NCBI RefSeq assembly: GCF_013520865.1
Contig: NZ_JACDXJ010000001.1
Coordinates: forward strand, 4,325,501-4,389,500
DNA: 64,000 bases
Direction of reading: 5' to 3'
Source: Microvirga mediterraneensis
GTDB lineage: Bacteria; Pseudomonadota; Alphaproteobacteria; Rhizobiales; Beijerinckiaceae
The notes under the pieces were generated by a model. It saw only the letters and a list, made by a program, of their open reading frames with translations, searched no databases and had not been told where the DNA came from. The position numbers and the translations under genes are program-made. Positions 1 through 8,924 of the stretch are shown here, in pieces (positions within the stretch are counted from its first letter, which is position 1; each line of letters starts with the position of its first letter).

Positions 1-481
1 GCTTCACGAGCTGCGGCGCCTCGTGGTCGGCGGTGAGCAGGATATAGGGCAGCGACTTGTCGTCCCGCAGGAGCACATTGTAGCGGGGCTTGAGCTGCTT
101 GATGAGGTTGGCCTCGAGCAGCAGCGCCTCGGTCTCCGTCGCCGTGGTGACGAATTCCATCGAGGTGGTTTCGCCGATCATCCGGGCGATGCGGTTGGAA
201 TGCGCCTGCCCCCGCGCATAGGAGCCGACGCGGTTCTTCAGGCTCTTCGCCTTGCCCACATAGAGCACGTCACCCTTGGCATCGAGCATGCGATAGACGC
301 CGGGCGCATTGGGAAGGGTGTTCCAGAAATGCCGGATGACCTCGGTGCCACGCTGGACCGAGCCCGGATTGGCCTCCAGGTCGAACTCGACATCCGAGCC
401 GCTCTCGACGGAAACGGCCTCGTCGTCTTCCTCATTGTCCAGAATATCGGGTGGAACGTCGTTGGTGGTGTTGCGACTCAT
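1..481 (-). CDS. uvrC: UvrABC excinuclease subunit C, N-terminal part (runs off the window)
   Basis: UvrC is the nuclease of nucleotide excision repair: together with UvrB it cuts the damaged strand on both sides of a lesion. The 160 visible residues begin with an acidic linker (1-45), followed by the GIY-YIG domain: GVY at 61-63, [12 protein letters not shown] at 73-84 with the catalytic Arg, and the metal-binding Glu in EANLIK near 124. The start at 481 is the first in-frame ATG; no clear Shine-Dalgarno precedes it, so a nearby alternative start is possible. The UvrB-binding and second nuclease domains lie outside the window. Family assignment is firm from the motifs. Confidence 0.93.
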   Translation of the reverse strand, partial: MSRNTTNDVPPDILDNEEDDEAVSVESGSDVEFDLEANPGSVQRGTEVIRHFWNTLPNAPGVYRMLDAKGDVLYVGKAKSLKNRVGSYARGQAHSNRIARMIGETTSMEFVTTATETEALLLEANLIKQLKPRYNVLLRDDKSLPYILLTADHEAPQLVK

Positions 482-636
482 GGGGGAGATTTAGGGATTC
501 CCGGCCTTCCAGGAAAGTCCCGTCGCCTTTCCCTCACTGCGCGATGCTCTCGAAAGGACGAGGCCATTCGAGGGCATCGCGGCCCTTTGGACCGGCTGAA
601 CCTGACGGATGCCGGGGTGACGTAAGTGCGGCCGGC

Positions 637-2733
637 CTATTCCGCAGGCTCGGCCTGGCGCAGGTCCACCGGGGTCGAGAGGCCGCTTTCGGTCTTCTTC
701 ATGTCGACGCGCCGGTCGTGATAGGCGGAGAGCGTCGAGCGGTGGCCGATGGACACGACGGTCGTGTTCGGCAGCTCCTCCCGGATGATCCGGTAGATCT
801 CCCCTTCCGTCGGCTCGTCGAGGGCTGCCGTCGCCTCGTCCAGGAACAGCCAGTCGGGCTTGGCGAGAAGCGCCCGGGCCACCGCGAGGCGCTGCTGCTC
901 CCCGAGCGAGAGGGTCTGGGCCCAGTTGCGGTCCTCGTCGAGGCGCTCCGCGATCTGCGGCAGCCTGGCCGAGCGCAGGGCCTCGGCGATCTGACCGTCA
1001 TTGTAGGATTCGGCCCGGCCCGGATAGGTGACGGCCTCGCGCAGGGTCCCGATGGGAATGTAGGGCCGCTGCGGCAGGAGCATCATGGTCTGCCCCTCGG
1101 GCACCAGCACCTGCCCTTCGCCGAAGGGCCAGATTCCCGCGATGGCGCGGAACAGGGTGGACTTGCCCGAGCCCGACGGGCCGGTCATCAGCGTGCGCTC
1201 GCCCGGGTGGAAGGTCAGGGCGTCCGTGTGCATCAGGGCGCTGCCGTCGGGCAGGCGCACATCGAGGTCCTTCAGGCGCAGATCCCGGCCGGAGGCTTCG
1301 TTCACGACGAGCTTGCTCTCGCCGCCGACCCGCTGGGCGGACGCGATCGCGCCCTCGAACGTGGTGAGACGGTCGAGCACGGCCTTGTAGTCGGCAAGCG
1401 TCGTATAGATCGTGATGAAGTAGGTCAGGGCCGACTCGACCCGCGAGAACGCGCCCACCACCTGCTGCATCTGACCCAGCGAGATCTTGCCGATGAAGTA
1501 ATAGGGCGCGGTCAGGATATAGGGCACCACCACGTTGGCCTGGAAATAGGCCGAGGTGAAGGTGTTGAGCTTGATGAGGCGGAACACGATCCGCATGTAG
1601 TTGTCGACGATCTGCCCGAACCGCCGTCCCAGGCCCTCCCGCTCGGCCCGCTCGCCGGAGAGAAGCGCCACCTGCTCCGTGTACTCGCGCAGGCGCGCCA
1701 GGGAGAAGCGGTAGTTCGCCTCCACGCGCTCCTGTTCGAAGTTGAGGGCGATCAGCGGGCGGCCGATGAGATGCGTCACCCAGGTGCCGAGGATGGCGTA
1801 GCCCGCGCAGACCCAGACCAGCAGGCCGGGGATCTCCACGCTCGTCCCCGGGAAGGTGAAGCCCGCCGAGATCGTCCAGAGGATGGCCACGAAGGACACC
1901 AGCGTCGCGGCCTGATTCATGAGGCCGACGGACAGGGAATAGGTGCTCTCGACGAACTTACGCAGGTCTTCCGAGATGCGCTGGTCCGGGTTGTCCGCAC
2001 CCCGGCCCATGATCTGCATCCGGTAATGGGTTCCGTCGCCGAGCCACTCGCGCACGTAATAGGTGTTGAGGAAGGCGCGCCAGCGGATGGTGAGCACGTT
2101 CTGCAGCAGCACCTCGGTCAGCGCCATGGAGACGAACACCGCCGCCAGGGGCGTGAAGATGACGAAGAGCTGATACCAGAAGGCCGCCGCATCCTTCGCC
2201 TCGAGCGCATTGAACATGTCGCGGGAGAAGAAGCTGAGGCGGACGTTGAGGGCCACCTGGGCGAGGTTGATCGCGATGAGGATCGCGATCATCCAGGTGC
2301 CGATGGTGCCTTCACGGGCCCGCACGAGGCCGAGGAACGGGATGCGGATGACGCTGTCCGCCTGGGAGTCGAGATAGCGGTCGGTGATGCGGCAGATGGT
2401 GCGGACCACCGGGACGTGAGCCAAGCCGTAGATGATCGCCCCGAAGGCGGTCGCGCCGAGCGCGGCCGAGGGCGGCGGGACATAGCCCGTGTAGTCGCCC
2501 GTGATCAGGCCTGCGGCGGCCCCGAGGACGAGCAGGACGAGCACGAGATGGGTCGCCGAGAGCATGACGACGAAGATGCGCAGGAATTTCGGGATATCCC
2601 GTCCGACATACACGATCGCGGCCAGGGCCACGGACGAGAGGGGCAGGTAGAACGGAACGGCCACCGCCCCGGACAGGGAGGCCACCAGAACGCCCAAACC
2701 CAGGATTGCCAGCGCAATGCTCGCCTTGATCAT
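637..2733 (-). CDS. SbmA/BacA/YddA-type ABC transporter, fused permease and ATPase
   Basis: A 698-residue ABC half-transporter with its own ATPase. The N-terminal half has about six or more hydrophobic segments and the ABC_membrane_2 fold, ending near residue 460. The nucleotide-binding domain has Walker A GPSGSGKS (about residue 520), signature LSLGEQQR (about 609), Walker B WLFLDEATAALD (about 630) and the switch His in IGHRST. Homologues (E. coli YddA, and BacA/SbmA in the membrane part) handle peptides or very-long-chain fatty acid derivatives; the substrate here cannot be read from sequence. Start 2733 was chosen because AGGAG lies 7 nt upstream; an upstream start would add 20 residues without a ribosome site. 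It stands alone, in the same direction as uvrC. Confidence 0.88.
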   Translation of the reverse strand: MIKASIALAILGLGVLVASLSGAVAVPFYLPLSSVALAAIVYVGRDIPKFLRIFVVMLSATHLVLVLLVLGAAAGLITGDYTGYVPPPSAALGATAFGAIIYGLAHVPVVRTICRITDRYLDSQADSVIRIPFLGLVRAREGTIGTWMIAILIAINLAQVALNVRLSFFSRDMFNALEAKDAAAFWYQLFVIFTPLAAVFVSMALTEVLLQNVLTIRWRAFLNTYYVREWLGDGTHYRMQIMGRGADNPDQRISEDLRKFVESTYSLSVGLMNQAATLVSFVAILWTISAGFTFPGTSVEIPGLLVWVCAGYAILGTWVTHLIGRPLIALNFEQERVEANYRFSLARLREYTEQVALLSGERAEREGLGRRFGQIVDNYMRIVFRLIKLNTFTSAYFQANVVVPYILTAPYYFIGKISLGQMQQVVGAFSRVESALTYFITIYTTLADYKAVLDRLTTFEGAIASAQRVGGESKLVVNEASGRDLRLKDLDVRLPDGSALMHTDALTFHPGERTLMTGPSGSGKSTLFRAIAGIWPFGEGQVLVPEGQTMMLLPQRPYIPIGTLREAVTYPGRAESYNDGQIAEALRSARLPQIAERLDEDRNWAQTLSLGEQQRLAVARALLAKPDWLFLDEATAALDEPTEGEIYRIIREELPNTTVVSIGHRSTLSAYHDRRVDMKKTESGLSTPVDLRQAEPAE

Positions 2734-2886
2734 ACACATCTCCTGCCGAGATCCCGTTCCCGGCTCCTTAGAAACCCGGGGAAGCCGGATCAAGGGTGCT
2801 TGTGGCGAAAGAAAGGAGGAACATCCGCCCCGTGCAAGCGATAGCAGCCTTGTGAGACGAGCGACAGGCCGTTATAGGGCCTGCCC

Positions 2887-2922
2887 CGTTCGTAAAAGGC
2901 ATACTGTCCTGTTTAACGAACG
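2887..2922 (+). promoter_or_regulatory. Inverted repeat upstream of metN
   Basis: CGTTCGT at 2887-2893 is repeated as its exact inverse ACGAACG at 2916-2922, about 75 bases before the metN start. It could be a regulator site or a leader hairpin. It does not match the SAM-II riboswitch pattern I know, so no riboswitch is claimed. Confidence 0.3.
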
Positions 2923-2997
2923 AAAAGGTTGACTTAGAGAACGGGATGTTTCATGTGTCATATCGACATCCCCGACGTCCCTGAAGAAGGCGACCCT

Positions 2998-4092
2998 ATG
3001 AACGCCCCCCTTGGCTATCTCGGCGAACAGACCGCCCAGCGCCTGATCCCGGCGGAGCCCATCGTGCGCCTGGAGAAGGTGTCGAAGACCTTCCCGGGCC
3101 GCGACGGCCAGCCCGTGACCGCCCTGCAGGAGATCGACCTTGCCGTGCCCCAGGGCTCCATTCTCGGCGTGATCGGCCGGTCGGGCGCCGGCAAGTCGAC
3201 CCTGATCCGCCTGGTGAACGGGCTCGAGAAGCCCACCTCCGGCAAGGTGATCGTCGACGGCGCCGATATCGCGGCCCTTCCCGAGGCGGCCCTGCGTCAT
3301 GCCCGCCGCTCCATCGGCATGATCTTCCAGCATTTCAACCTGCTGTCCTCGCGCACGGCCGCCCAGAACATCGCCCTGCCGCTCGAGGTCGCGGGCTACG
3401 ACAAGGCCGCGATCAGGACCCGGGTCGACGAGCTCCTGGCCCTGGTCGGCCTCTCGGACAAGCGCAACCGCTATCCGTCGGAACTCTCCGGCGGCCAGAA
3501 GCAGCGGGTCGGCATCGCCCGTGCGCTCGCCACCAAGCCGAAGGTTCTCCTGTCGGACGAGGCGACCTCTGCTCTCGACCCTGAGACCACCCGGTCGATC
3601 CTCGACCTGCTCGGCCGCATCAACGACGAGCTCGGCCTGACCATCCTGCTCATCACCCACGAGATGGCGGTGATCCGCAACATCGCCCGCGAGGTCGCGG
3701 TGATCGAAGGAGGCCGCATCGTCGAGCAGGGCGACGTCTTCGAGGTCTTCACCCGGCCGCAGCACGAGGTGACCCGCTCCTTCCTGGCCGATGAATCCGG
3801 CCGCGCGCTGCCGCCCTATGTGCAGACCAGGCTCACGGCCGAGGCGACGCCCGGCAGCCAAGCGGTCGTCCGCATCGGCTTCCGCGGTCCGCACGCGACG
3901 GATCCGATCCTCGCGCGGCTCGCCCGCGACCTCGACATCGAGACCAACATCCTCTCGGGCTCGGTGGACGAGATCGCAGGCCGGCCCTTCGGCACCCTCG
4001 TGGTCGGCGTGCCGGAGCAATCCCTCGCCACCACGCTCGATTTCCTCAACAAGCACGGTCTCGACACGGAGGTCCTCGGCCATGTCGCCTGA
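2998..4092 (+). CDS. metN: Methionine ABC transporter ATP-binding protein MetN
   Basis: ATPase of the high-affinity methionine importer, energising MetI on the cytoplasmic side. The 364-residue product has Walker A GRSGAGKS (about residue 62), signature LSGGQKQR, Walker [13 protein letters not shown] and the H-loop [10 protein letters not shown]. After the ATPase comes the NIL domain (about 270-360), the methionine-sensing regulatory domain typical of MetN. Start 2998 is preferred over an ATG 45 bases upstream because GAAGAAGG precedes it at 7 nt. It overlaps metI by 11 bases, and metQ follows, so the three form one operon. The family can also carry D-methionine or related compounds. Confidence 0.92.
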   Translation: MNAPLGYLGEQTAQRLIPAEPIVRLEKVSKTFPGRDGQPVTALQEIDLAVPQGSILGVIGRSGAGKSTLIRLVNGLEKPTSGKVIVDGADIAALPEAALRHARRSIGMIFQHFNLLSSRTAAQNIALPLEVAGYDKAAIRTRVDELLALVGLSDKRNRYPSELSGGQKQRVGIARALATKPKVLLSDEATSALDPETTRSILDLLGRINDELGLTILLITHEMAVIRNIAREVAVIEGGRIVEQGDVFEVFTRPQHEVTRSFLADESGRALPPYVQTRLTAEATPGSQAVVRIGFRGPHATDPILARLARDLDIETNILSGSVDEIAGRPFGTLVVGVPEQSLATTLDFLNKHGLDTEVLGHVA

Positions 4093-4747
4093 GATGATCC
4101 GCCTCATCGCCAATTCCACCGGCGAAACCCTCTACATGGTCGCGGTCGCGGCCGTGATCGCCACCATCCTGGGCCTGCCGCTCGGCGTGTTCCTCGCCAC
4201 CTCCGGCAAGGGCGAGCTCTTCGCCGCCCCCTGGGTGAACCGCGTCCTCGGCGTCGTGGTCAACGCCACGCGCTCCACGCCCTTCATCATCCTGGTCGTC
4301 GCGATCATCCCCTTCACGCGCCTGATCGCCGGCACCTCCATCGGCACCAATGCGGCCATCGTGCCGCTGACCATCGCGGCCACGCCCTTCATCGCGCGCC
4401 TCATCGAAGGCGCGATCCGCGAGGTGGACCAGGGGCTGATCGAGGCCGCGCGCGCCTTCGGGGCGACACCGATCCAGATCGTGCGCAAGGTGCTGATCCC
4501 GGAAGCACTGCCCGGCATCGTGCTCGGCCTCACGCTCGCGGTCGTGTCGCTGCTGGGCTTCTCGGCCATGGTGGGCGCGGTTGGCGGCGGCGGCCTCGGC
4601 GACCTCGGCATCCGCTACGGCTACCAGCGCTTCATGCCCGAGATGATGCTCGCCGTCGTGGTGGTGCTCATCGTCCTCGTCCAGGCCGTGCAGAGCATCG
4701 GCGACCGCCTCGCCCGCCGCCTCAACAAGCGCATCCGCCACGCCTGA
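4082..4747 (+). CDS. metI: Methionine ABC transporter permease MetI
   Basis: Inner-membrane permease of the methionine importer; 221 residues, close to the 217 of E. coli MetI. Five hydrophobic helices are visible. The coupling loop that docks on MetN is seen as [13 protein letters not shown] near residues 120-132. The start lies inside the end of metN, which suggests translational coupling. The permease domain runs to the end of the protein and finishes with a basic tail. Confidence 0.92.
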   Translation: MSPEMIRLIANSTGETLYMVAVAAVIATILGLPLGVFLATSGKGELFAAPWVNRVLGVVVNATRSTPFIILVVAIIPFTRLIAGTSIGTNAAIVPLTIAATPFIARLIEGAIREVDQGLIEAARAFGATPIQIVRKVLIPEALPGIVLGLTLAVVSLLGFSAMVGAVGGGGLGDLGIRYGYQRFMPEMMLAVVVVLIVLVQAVQSIGDRLARRLNKRIRHA

Positions 4748-4781
4748 TCATCACATAAGAACATCGTTCAAGGAGTATCCG

Positions 4782-5570
4782 ATGTCCCTCAAGAAACTGG
4801 GCCTCGTCGCCCTCTTCTCGCTCGCCGCCCTGCCCGCTCTCGCGCAGCAGACGCAGCCCCTCCGCATAGGCGCCACGCCCGGCCCGCACGCGCAGATCCT
4901 CGAAGCCGTGAAGCCGATTGCCGCCAAGAAGGGTCTCGACCTCAAGATCGTCGAGTTCTCGGATTACGTGGTGCCGAATACGGCCCTGGCCGGCGGTGAC
5001 ATCGAGGCGAACTCGTTCCAGAACCAGCCCTATCTCGACAATCAGGTGGCCGATCGCGGTTTCAAGATCGAGAGCGTCGCGCTCACCGTGAACTTCCCGA
5101 TCGGGATCTACTCGAAGAAGCACAAGAGCCTCGATGCGCTCCCGAGCGGCGCGACGATCTCGATCCCGAACGATCCGACCAACGGTGGCCGCGCCCTCAT
5201 CCTTCTGCAGGACAAGGGCCTGATCAAGCTGAAGGAAGGCACCGGCTACAAGCCCACGCCGCTCGATGTCACGGACAATCCGAAGAAGATCAAGTTCGTC
5301 GAGATCGAAGCCGCCCAGGGGCCGCGCGTGCTCGACGACGTGGATGCCTCGATCATCAACACCAATTACGCGACGTCCGGCGGGCTCGATCCGGTGAAGG
5401 ATCCGATCGCCCGTGAGAACCCGAAAGGTCCTTACGTGAACATCATCGCAGTGCGCAGCGAAGACAAGGACAAGCCCTGGGTGAAGGCCCTCGTCGAATC
5501 CTATCACACCCCCGAGGTGAAGAAGTTCATCGAGGAGAAGTTCAAAGGCTCCGTGCTGACGAGCTGGTAA
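4782..5570 (+). CDS. metQ: MetQ/NlpA-family methionine-binding protein
   Basis: Periplasmic methionine receptor for MetNI; 262 residues, with AAGGAG 9 nt before the ATG. Residues 1-20 form a signal peptide ending ALA, and the mature part starts LRIGATPGPHAQILE, the usual opening of the NlpA fold. E. coli MetQ is a lipoprotein; here no lipobox Cys is visible, so this copy looks soluble (seen in sequence; consequence inferred). It lies 34 bases after metI, and a strong terminator follows. Confidence 0.9.
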   Translation: MSLKKLGLVALFSLAALPALAQQTQPLRIGATPGPHAQILEAVKPIAAKKGLDLKIVEFSDYVVPNTALAGGDIEANSFQNQPYLDNQVADRGFKIESVALTVNFPIGIYSKKHKSLDALPSGATISIPNDPTNGGRALILLQDKGLIKLKEGTGYKPTPLDVTDNPKKIKFVEIEAAQGPRVLDDVDASIINTNYATSGGLDPVKDPIARENPKGPYVNIIAVRSEDKDKPWVKALVESYHTPEVKKFIEEKFKGSVLTSW

Positions 5571-5596
5571 GCACCACATCCTCTAAAGCATCCGAT

Positions 5597-5623
5597 GGCC
5601 GGGCCCAGTGCCCGGCCTTTTTT
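5597..5623 (+). terminator. Rho-independent terminator after metNIQ
   Basis: GGCCGGGC and GCCCGGCC pair around a short loop and are followed by six T. It ends the metNIQ transcript. Confidence 0.88.
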
Positions 5624-5761
5624 GTTGTTCGGCGGCAAATGGGACGGACACTCAACCAAAGCCGCCTTGACAAAAAAGCCGGCTAAGTTTCCTCATCGCA
5701 TGGTTCCTTGAAGCACAAAGCGAGCCGGGCCGATGCAGCCCAGCATCCGGGAGGAAATCTG

Positions 5762-6790
5762 ATGCGACTGTCACTGTTGGGCTTGGCCCTCACGACGACC
5801 CTCTGCGCCGCGCCCATAGCCGCTCAGGCCCAGACGCCGATCACCATCTACTGCTCCATCCTCGAAGAGCAGTGCCGCGTCGGCGTCGCTGCCTTCGAGA
5901 AGGCGACGGGCGCGAAGGCCACGATGGTGCGCAAGAGCACCGGCGAAACGCTCGCCCAGATCAGAGCCGAAGCCTCGAATCCACGCGCCGACGTGTGGTG
6001 GGGCGGTCCCGGCGATTCCCATATCCAGGCGGCCGAGGAAGGGCTGACGGTCGAATACAAGTCGCCCAAGCTGCCGGAGCTGCACGATTGGGCTCAGCGC
6101 TTCGCCGAGCAGGCCGGGTACCGCGCGACGGGAACCTATCTCGGCGCCCTCGGGATCGGCTACAACACGAAGGTGCTCGAAAGCCGAGGACTGCAGGAGC
6201 CGAAATGCTGGGCGGATCTGCTCGATCCGAAATACCGCGACGAAGTGCAGGTCTCCGATCCGAACTCGTCCGGCACGGCCTATGTCTTCCTGGCCTCGCT
6301 CGTTCAGCTCATGGGCGAGGACAAGGCCTTCGACTACATGAAGAGCCTGCACAAGAACGTCAATCAATACACCAAGTCGGGCGCCGCTCCGGTCAAGGCC
6401 GTGGCGCTGGGCGAAACCGGAATCGCCATCGCGTTCATGCACGACATGGTGACGATGATCGCCGAGGGAGCCCCGGTCAAAACCCTCGCCCCCTGCGAGG
6501 GCACGGGCTACGAGACCGGCTCCATCTCCGTCGTGAAGGGCGGAAAGAACACGGAAACGGCGCAGAAGTTCGTCGATTGGGCGCTCTCGGCCGAAGCGCA
6601 GAAACTCGTGGGCGCCGACCTCAAGATCTACTCCATCGCGTCCAACAAGAACGCGCCGGTTTCTCCGGATGCGCCGAAGCTCTCGGAGATGAAGCTGATC
6701 AACTACGACACGGCCAAATACGGTTCCGTGGCGGAGCGGACGCGCCTGCTCAAGAAGTGGGACGCGGAGGTCAAGTCGGCGCCCAAATAG
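5762..6790 (+). CDS. AfuA-like ABC transporter substrate-binding protein (orphan)
   Basis: A 342-residue periplasmic binding protein of the iron(III)/AfuA or 2-aminoethylphosphonate type. A signal peptide ends near AAQAQ (about residue 21) and the mature protein begins ITIYCS. The segment RADVWWGGPGDSH near residue 75 is characteristic of the family. GGGAGGAA lies before the ATG at 5762; an upstream TTG start is less likely. No permease or ATPase is adjacent and terminators sit on both sides, so it is a single-gene unit that must share a membrane complex encoded elsewhere. The ligand (Fe3+, phosphonate or other) cannot be decided here. Confidence 0.82.
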   Translation: MRLSLLGLALTTTLCAAPIAAQAQTPITIYCSILEEQCRVGVAAFEKATGAKATMVRKSTGETLAQIRAEASNPRADVWWGGPGDSHIQAAEEGLTVEYKSPKLPELHDWAQRFAEQAGYRATGTYLGALGIGYNTKVLESRGLQEPKCWADLLDPKYRDEVQVSDPNSSGTAYVFLASLVQLMGEDKAFDYMKSLHKNVNQYTKSGAAPVKAVALGETGIAIAFMHDMVTMIAEGAPVKTLAPCEGTGYETGSISVVKGGKNTETAQKFVDWALSAEAQKLVGADLKIYSIASNKNAPVSPDAPKLSEMKLINYDTAKYGSVAERTRLLKKWDAEVKSAPK

Positions 6791-6815
6791 GATCGATCTG
6801 AACACGTCTTTCAAG

Positions 6816-6844
6816 AAAGGCCGGGCGGCATCGCTCGGCCTTTT
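6816..6844 (+). terminator. Terminator after the AfuA-like gene
   Basis: AAAGGCCG and CGGCCTTT pair across a 12-nt loop, followed by a short T run. The hairpin separates this gene from the convergent flavoprotein gene. Confidence 0.8.
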
Positions 6845-6853
6845 CGCACGGGC

Positions 6854-7948
6854 CTATTTCTGCCGGGGCTCCTTCAAGGTTTTGCCGGCAGAGACGAGCT
6901 TCCCCTCCCGCTTCGCCTTCACAGCCTCCAACAGTGTCCATGCGGCGTTGCGCACCTCGTCCTGCACAGCCTGGTCCCGGTCGAGCTCTTCATGACTGGT
7001 GGCGTAGGGCTTCCAATAGCCGATGTAACGCTCGAACTCCGCGGCCCCTCCGGCCGATTCGAGATCCATGGCGCGCAGCCAGTCGGACAGGCTGCGGCGA
7101 ACGCCGCCCGCGCCCTCCGCGTCGCCGTGAACGAGGACGGAGAAGAGACGGCCTTCCAGGTGCTTGGGATAGTCCCAGCCCTTCACTTCGAGACCTTTCG
7201 CGAGATCCGTCTTCTTGCCCTGGGTCGACGTCGGATCCGGATTGCCGCCATCGGCACAGACGAGCCGATCCATCATCAGCTTCAAGGGCGACGAGACCTG
7301 ATACCAGTTGACCGGGGTGACGATCATGACGCCGTGGGCTTCCACCCATTTCGGGTAGATGTCGTTCATCCAGTCCTGCGTCTGTCCTAGCGAGTAATTG
7401 GGATAGCAGGAACAGGGCCAGTGGCACAAAGCGGCCGCCGTCGAGAAGCAGGCCTTGCAAGGGTGGATGTGTCGGCCGTACTCGGAGGTGAGACGGCTCA
7501 ATTCCAGCACTTCAACCTCGGTGTTTTCGGCGCTGGCGAGAACCTGATGGGCGATCTCCACGAGACGGTAGCTCTTGGACATCTCGCCCGGACAGGTGTG
7601 TTCGCTGCGCGACGAGGCCGAGATCAGGAGGAACCGGGATGGGGCCTTCGGATCCTCGTGCCGCTTCTGCGCAAGGTCGATCGCCTCCTTCGCGGCGATC
7701 CAATCGACCGCGAGATCGTAGTCGGGATCGGCGAAGCCGGGGCCCGCCTTGCGGGTCCTGGGGCTCTTCCTGTGATGGCTGTAGGCATCCCAGGCCGCAT
7801 CGGCGACCCGCTGAAGCTCGCCTGCCAGAGGCTCATAGGCAGGGTCCTGAAACTGCTGGAGAAACCGTTTGCGGAACTCGGCCTGGTCGAGGGTCGGATC
7901 GGGCGTACCCTTCCGCGCTTCTGGGACGGACAATGCGAGCTCCTGCAT
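6854..7948 (-). CDS. Flavodoxin-fold NAD(P)H oxidoreductase with a cysteine cluster
   Basis: A 364-residue protein of the NADPH-dependent FMN reductase/flavodoxin-like superfamily. After a roughly 100-residue N-terminal extension comes LLISASSRSEHT (107-118), the phosphate-binding loop for FMN; then VMIVTPVNWYQVSSPLKLMMDR, the usual second flavin/dimer motif. Between them sit Cys164, 167, 175, 179 and 181, which recall the compact iron-sulfur site of Isf-type iron-sulfur flavoproteins, though the spacing differs. The start at 7948 is an ATG; a TTG 18 bases upstream is possible and neither has a clear ribosome site. It is transcribed divergently from the aldo/keto reductase. Substrate unknown. 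Confidence 0.75.
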   Translation of the reverse strand: MQELALSVPEARKGTPDPTLDQAEFRKRFLQQFQDPAYEPLAGELQRVADAAWDAYSHHRKSPRTRKAGPGFADPDYDLAVDWIAAKEAIDLAQKRHEDPKAPSRFLLISASSRSEHTCPGEMSKSYRLVEIAHQVLASAENTEVEVLELSRLTSEYGRHIHPCKACFSTAAALCHWPCSCYPNYSLGQTQDWMNDIYPKWVEAHGVMIVTPVNWYQVSSPLKLMMDRLVCADGGNPDPTSTQGKKTDLAKGLEVKGWDYPKHLEGRLFSVLVHGDAEGAGGVRRSLSDWLRAMDLESAGGAAEFERYIGYWKPYATSHEELDRDQAVQDEVRNAAWTLLEAVKAKREGKLVSAGKTLKEPRQK

Positions 7949-7986
7949 CGAGAAAGAATGTGCCAAGCTTGCAACGCGGGGTCGCT

Positions 7987-8002
7987 ATGCCGGTTCCGGC
8001 AT
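7987..8002. promoter_or_regulatory. Perfect dyad in the divergent promoter region
   Basis: ATGCCGG and CCGGCAT are separated by TT, a 7-2-7 palindrome midway between the flavoprotein start (7948) and the aldo/keto reductase start (8082). Its size suits a dimeric regulator, but no regulator gene is adjacent. Confidence 0.3.
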
Positions 8003-8081
8003 GGCGCCGGGCCGAGGCGATCACTATTTGATTATTCCCGCCTGACGTTATTCTCCCGCCGCACGATCAATGGAGCCGTCT

Positions 8082-8909
8082 ATGCCGACCATACCGACTG
8101 TCCGCCTGAACGATGGAAACGCCATGCCGCAACTGGGCTACGGCGTCTGGCGGGTCTCCAACGAGGAAGCCGCGAGCGTCGTCGGCGAGGCCATCAGGGC
8201 CGGATACCGCTCCATCGACACGGCCACCATCTACGGCAACGAGGAAGGCGTGGGACAGGCCATCGAGGCCGCGCCCGTCTCCCGCGAGGAACTCTTCATC
8301 ACCACGAAGGTGTGGAACGACCGCCACGGCTACGACAACACCCTGCGGGCCTTCGACGAGAGCCTCGCGCGCCTCAGGCTCGATCATGTCGATCTCTATC
8401 TCATCCACTGGCCGGTCGCGGGCAGCGAAGCCTATCTCGATACATGGCGCGCGCTGATCCAGCTGAAGCAGGATGGCCGCGCGAAATCCATCGGCGTGTC
8501 GAACTTCATGGTGCCGCACCTGCAGCGGCTGATCGGCGAAACCGGCGTGACGCCGTCCGTCAACCAGATCGAACTGCATCCGGGCTTCCAGCAGAGGGAA
8601 CTGCGCGAGTTCCATGCGGCGAACGGGATCGCGACCGAGGCCTGGAGCCCGCTCGGCCAGGGAACGCTTCTCGAAAATGAAGACCTCGTCGCCCTGGCGC
8701 GCAAGTTCAACAAGACGCCGGCTCAGATCATCCTTCGCTGGCATCTCGACAACGGTTTCATCGCGATCCCCAAGTCCGTCACGCCGTCCCGCATCCGCGA
8801 GAACCTGGACATCTTCGATTTCGTGATGGATGCGGAAGATGTGCGCACCATCGTCAGGCTCGACGATGCCAACGGCCGCGTCGGCCCGGACCCCGCCGTC
8901 TTTGGCTGA
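8082..8909 (+). CDS. Aldo/keto reductase (2,5-diketo-D-gluconate reductase-like)
   Basis: A 275-residue NADPH-dependent carbonyl reductase of the AKR5/DkgA-like group. The tetrad is complete: Asp46 in SIDTATIYGNE, Tyr51, Lys76 in TTKVWND and His109 in LIHWP. The cofactor-binding tail IPKSVTPSRIRENLDIFDF is present near residue 230. Start 8082 was chosen because GGAG lies 7 nt upstream; an ATG 12 bases earlier has no ribosome site. It is a single gene, divergent from the flavoprotein. The physiological aldehyde or ketone is unknown. Confidence 0.9.
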   Translation: MPTIPTVRLNDGNAMPQLGYGVWRVSNEEAASVVGEAIRAGYRSIDTATIYGNEEGVGQAIEAAPVSREELFITTKVWNDRHGYDNTLRAFDESLARLRLDHVDLYLIHWPVAGSEAYLDTWRALIQLKQDGRAKSIGVSNFMVPHLQRLIGETGVTPSVNQIELHPGFQQRELREFHAANGIATEAWSPLGQGTLLENEDLVALARKFNKTPAQIILRWHLDNGFIAIPKSVTPSRIRENLDIFDFVMDAEDVRTIVRLDDANGRVGPDPAVFG

Positions 8910-8924
8910 CGGTTACGACGAAAG

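Noticed and set aside
451..2844. A 797-residue open frame on the plus strand opposite the ABC exporter gene
   Set aside because: It has no ribosome site, its composition (Arg, Gly, Asp, His) is that of an antisense shadow in high-GC DNA, and the opposite strand encodes a complete ABC transporter with all motifs.
2881..2997. SAM-II or other methionine riboswitch before metN
   Set aside because: Only a 7-base inverted repeat is present; the conserved SAM-II core could not be recognised.
2872..4119. A 415-residue open frame on the minus strand opposite metN
   Set aside because: Antisense shadow; metN has full ATPase and NIL-domain motifs on the plus strand.
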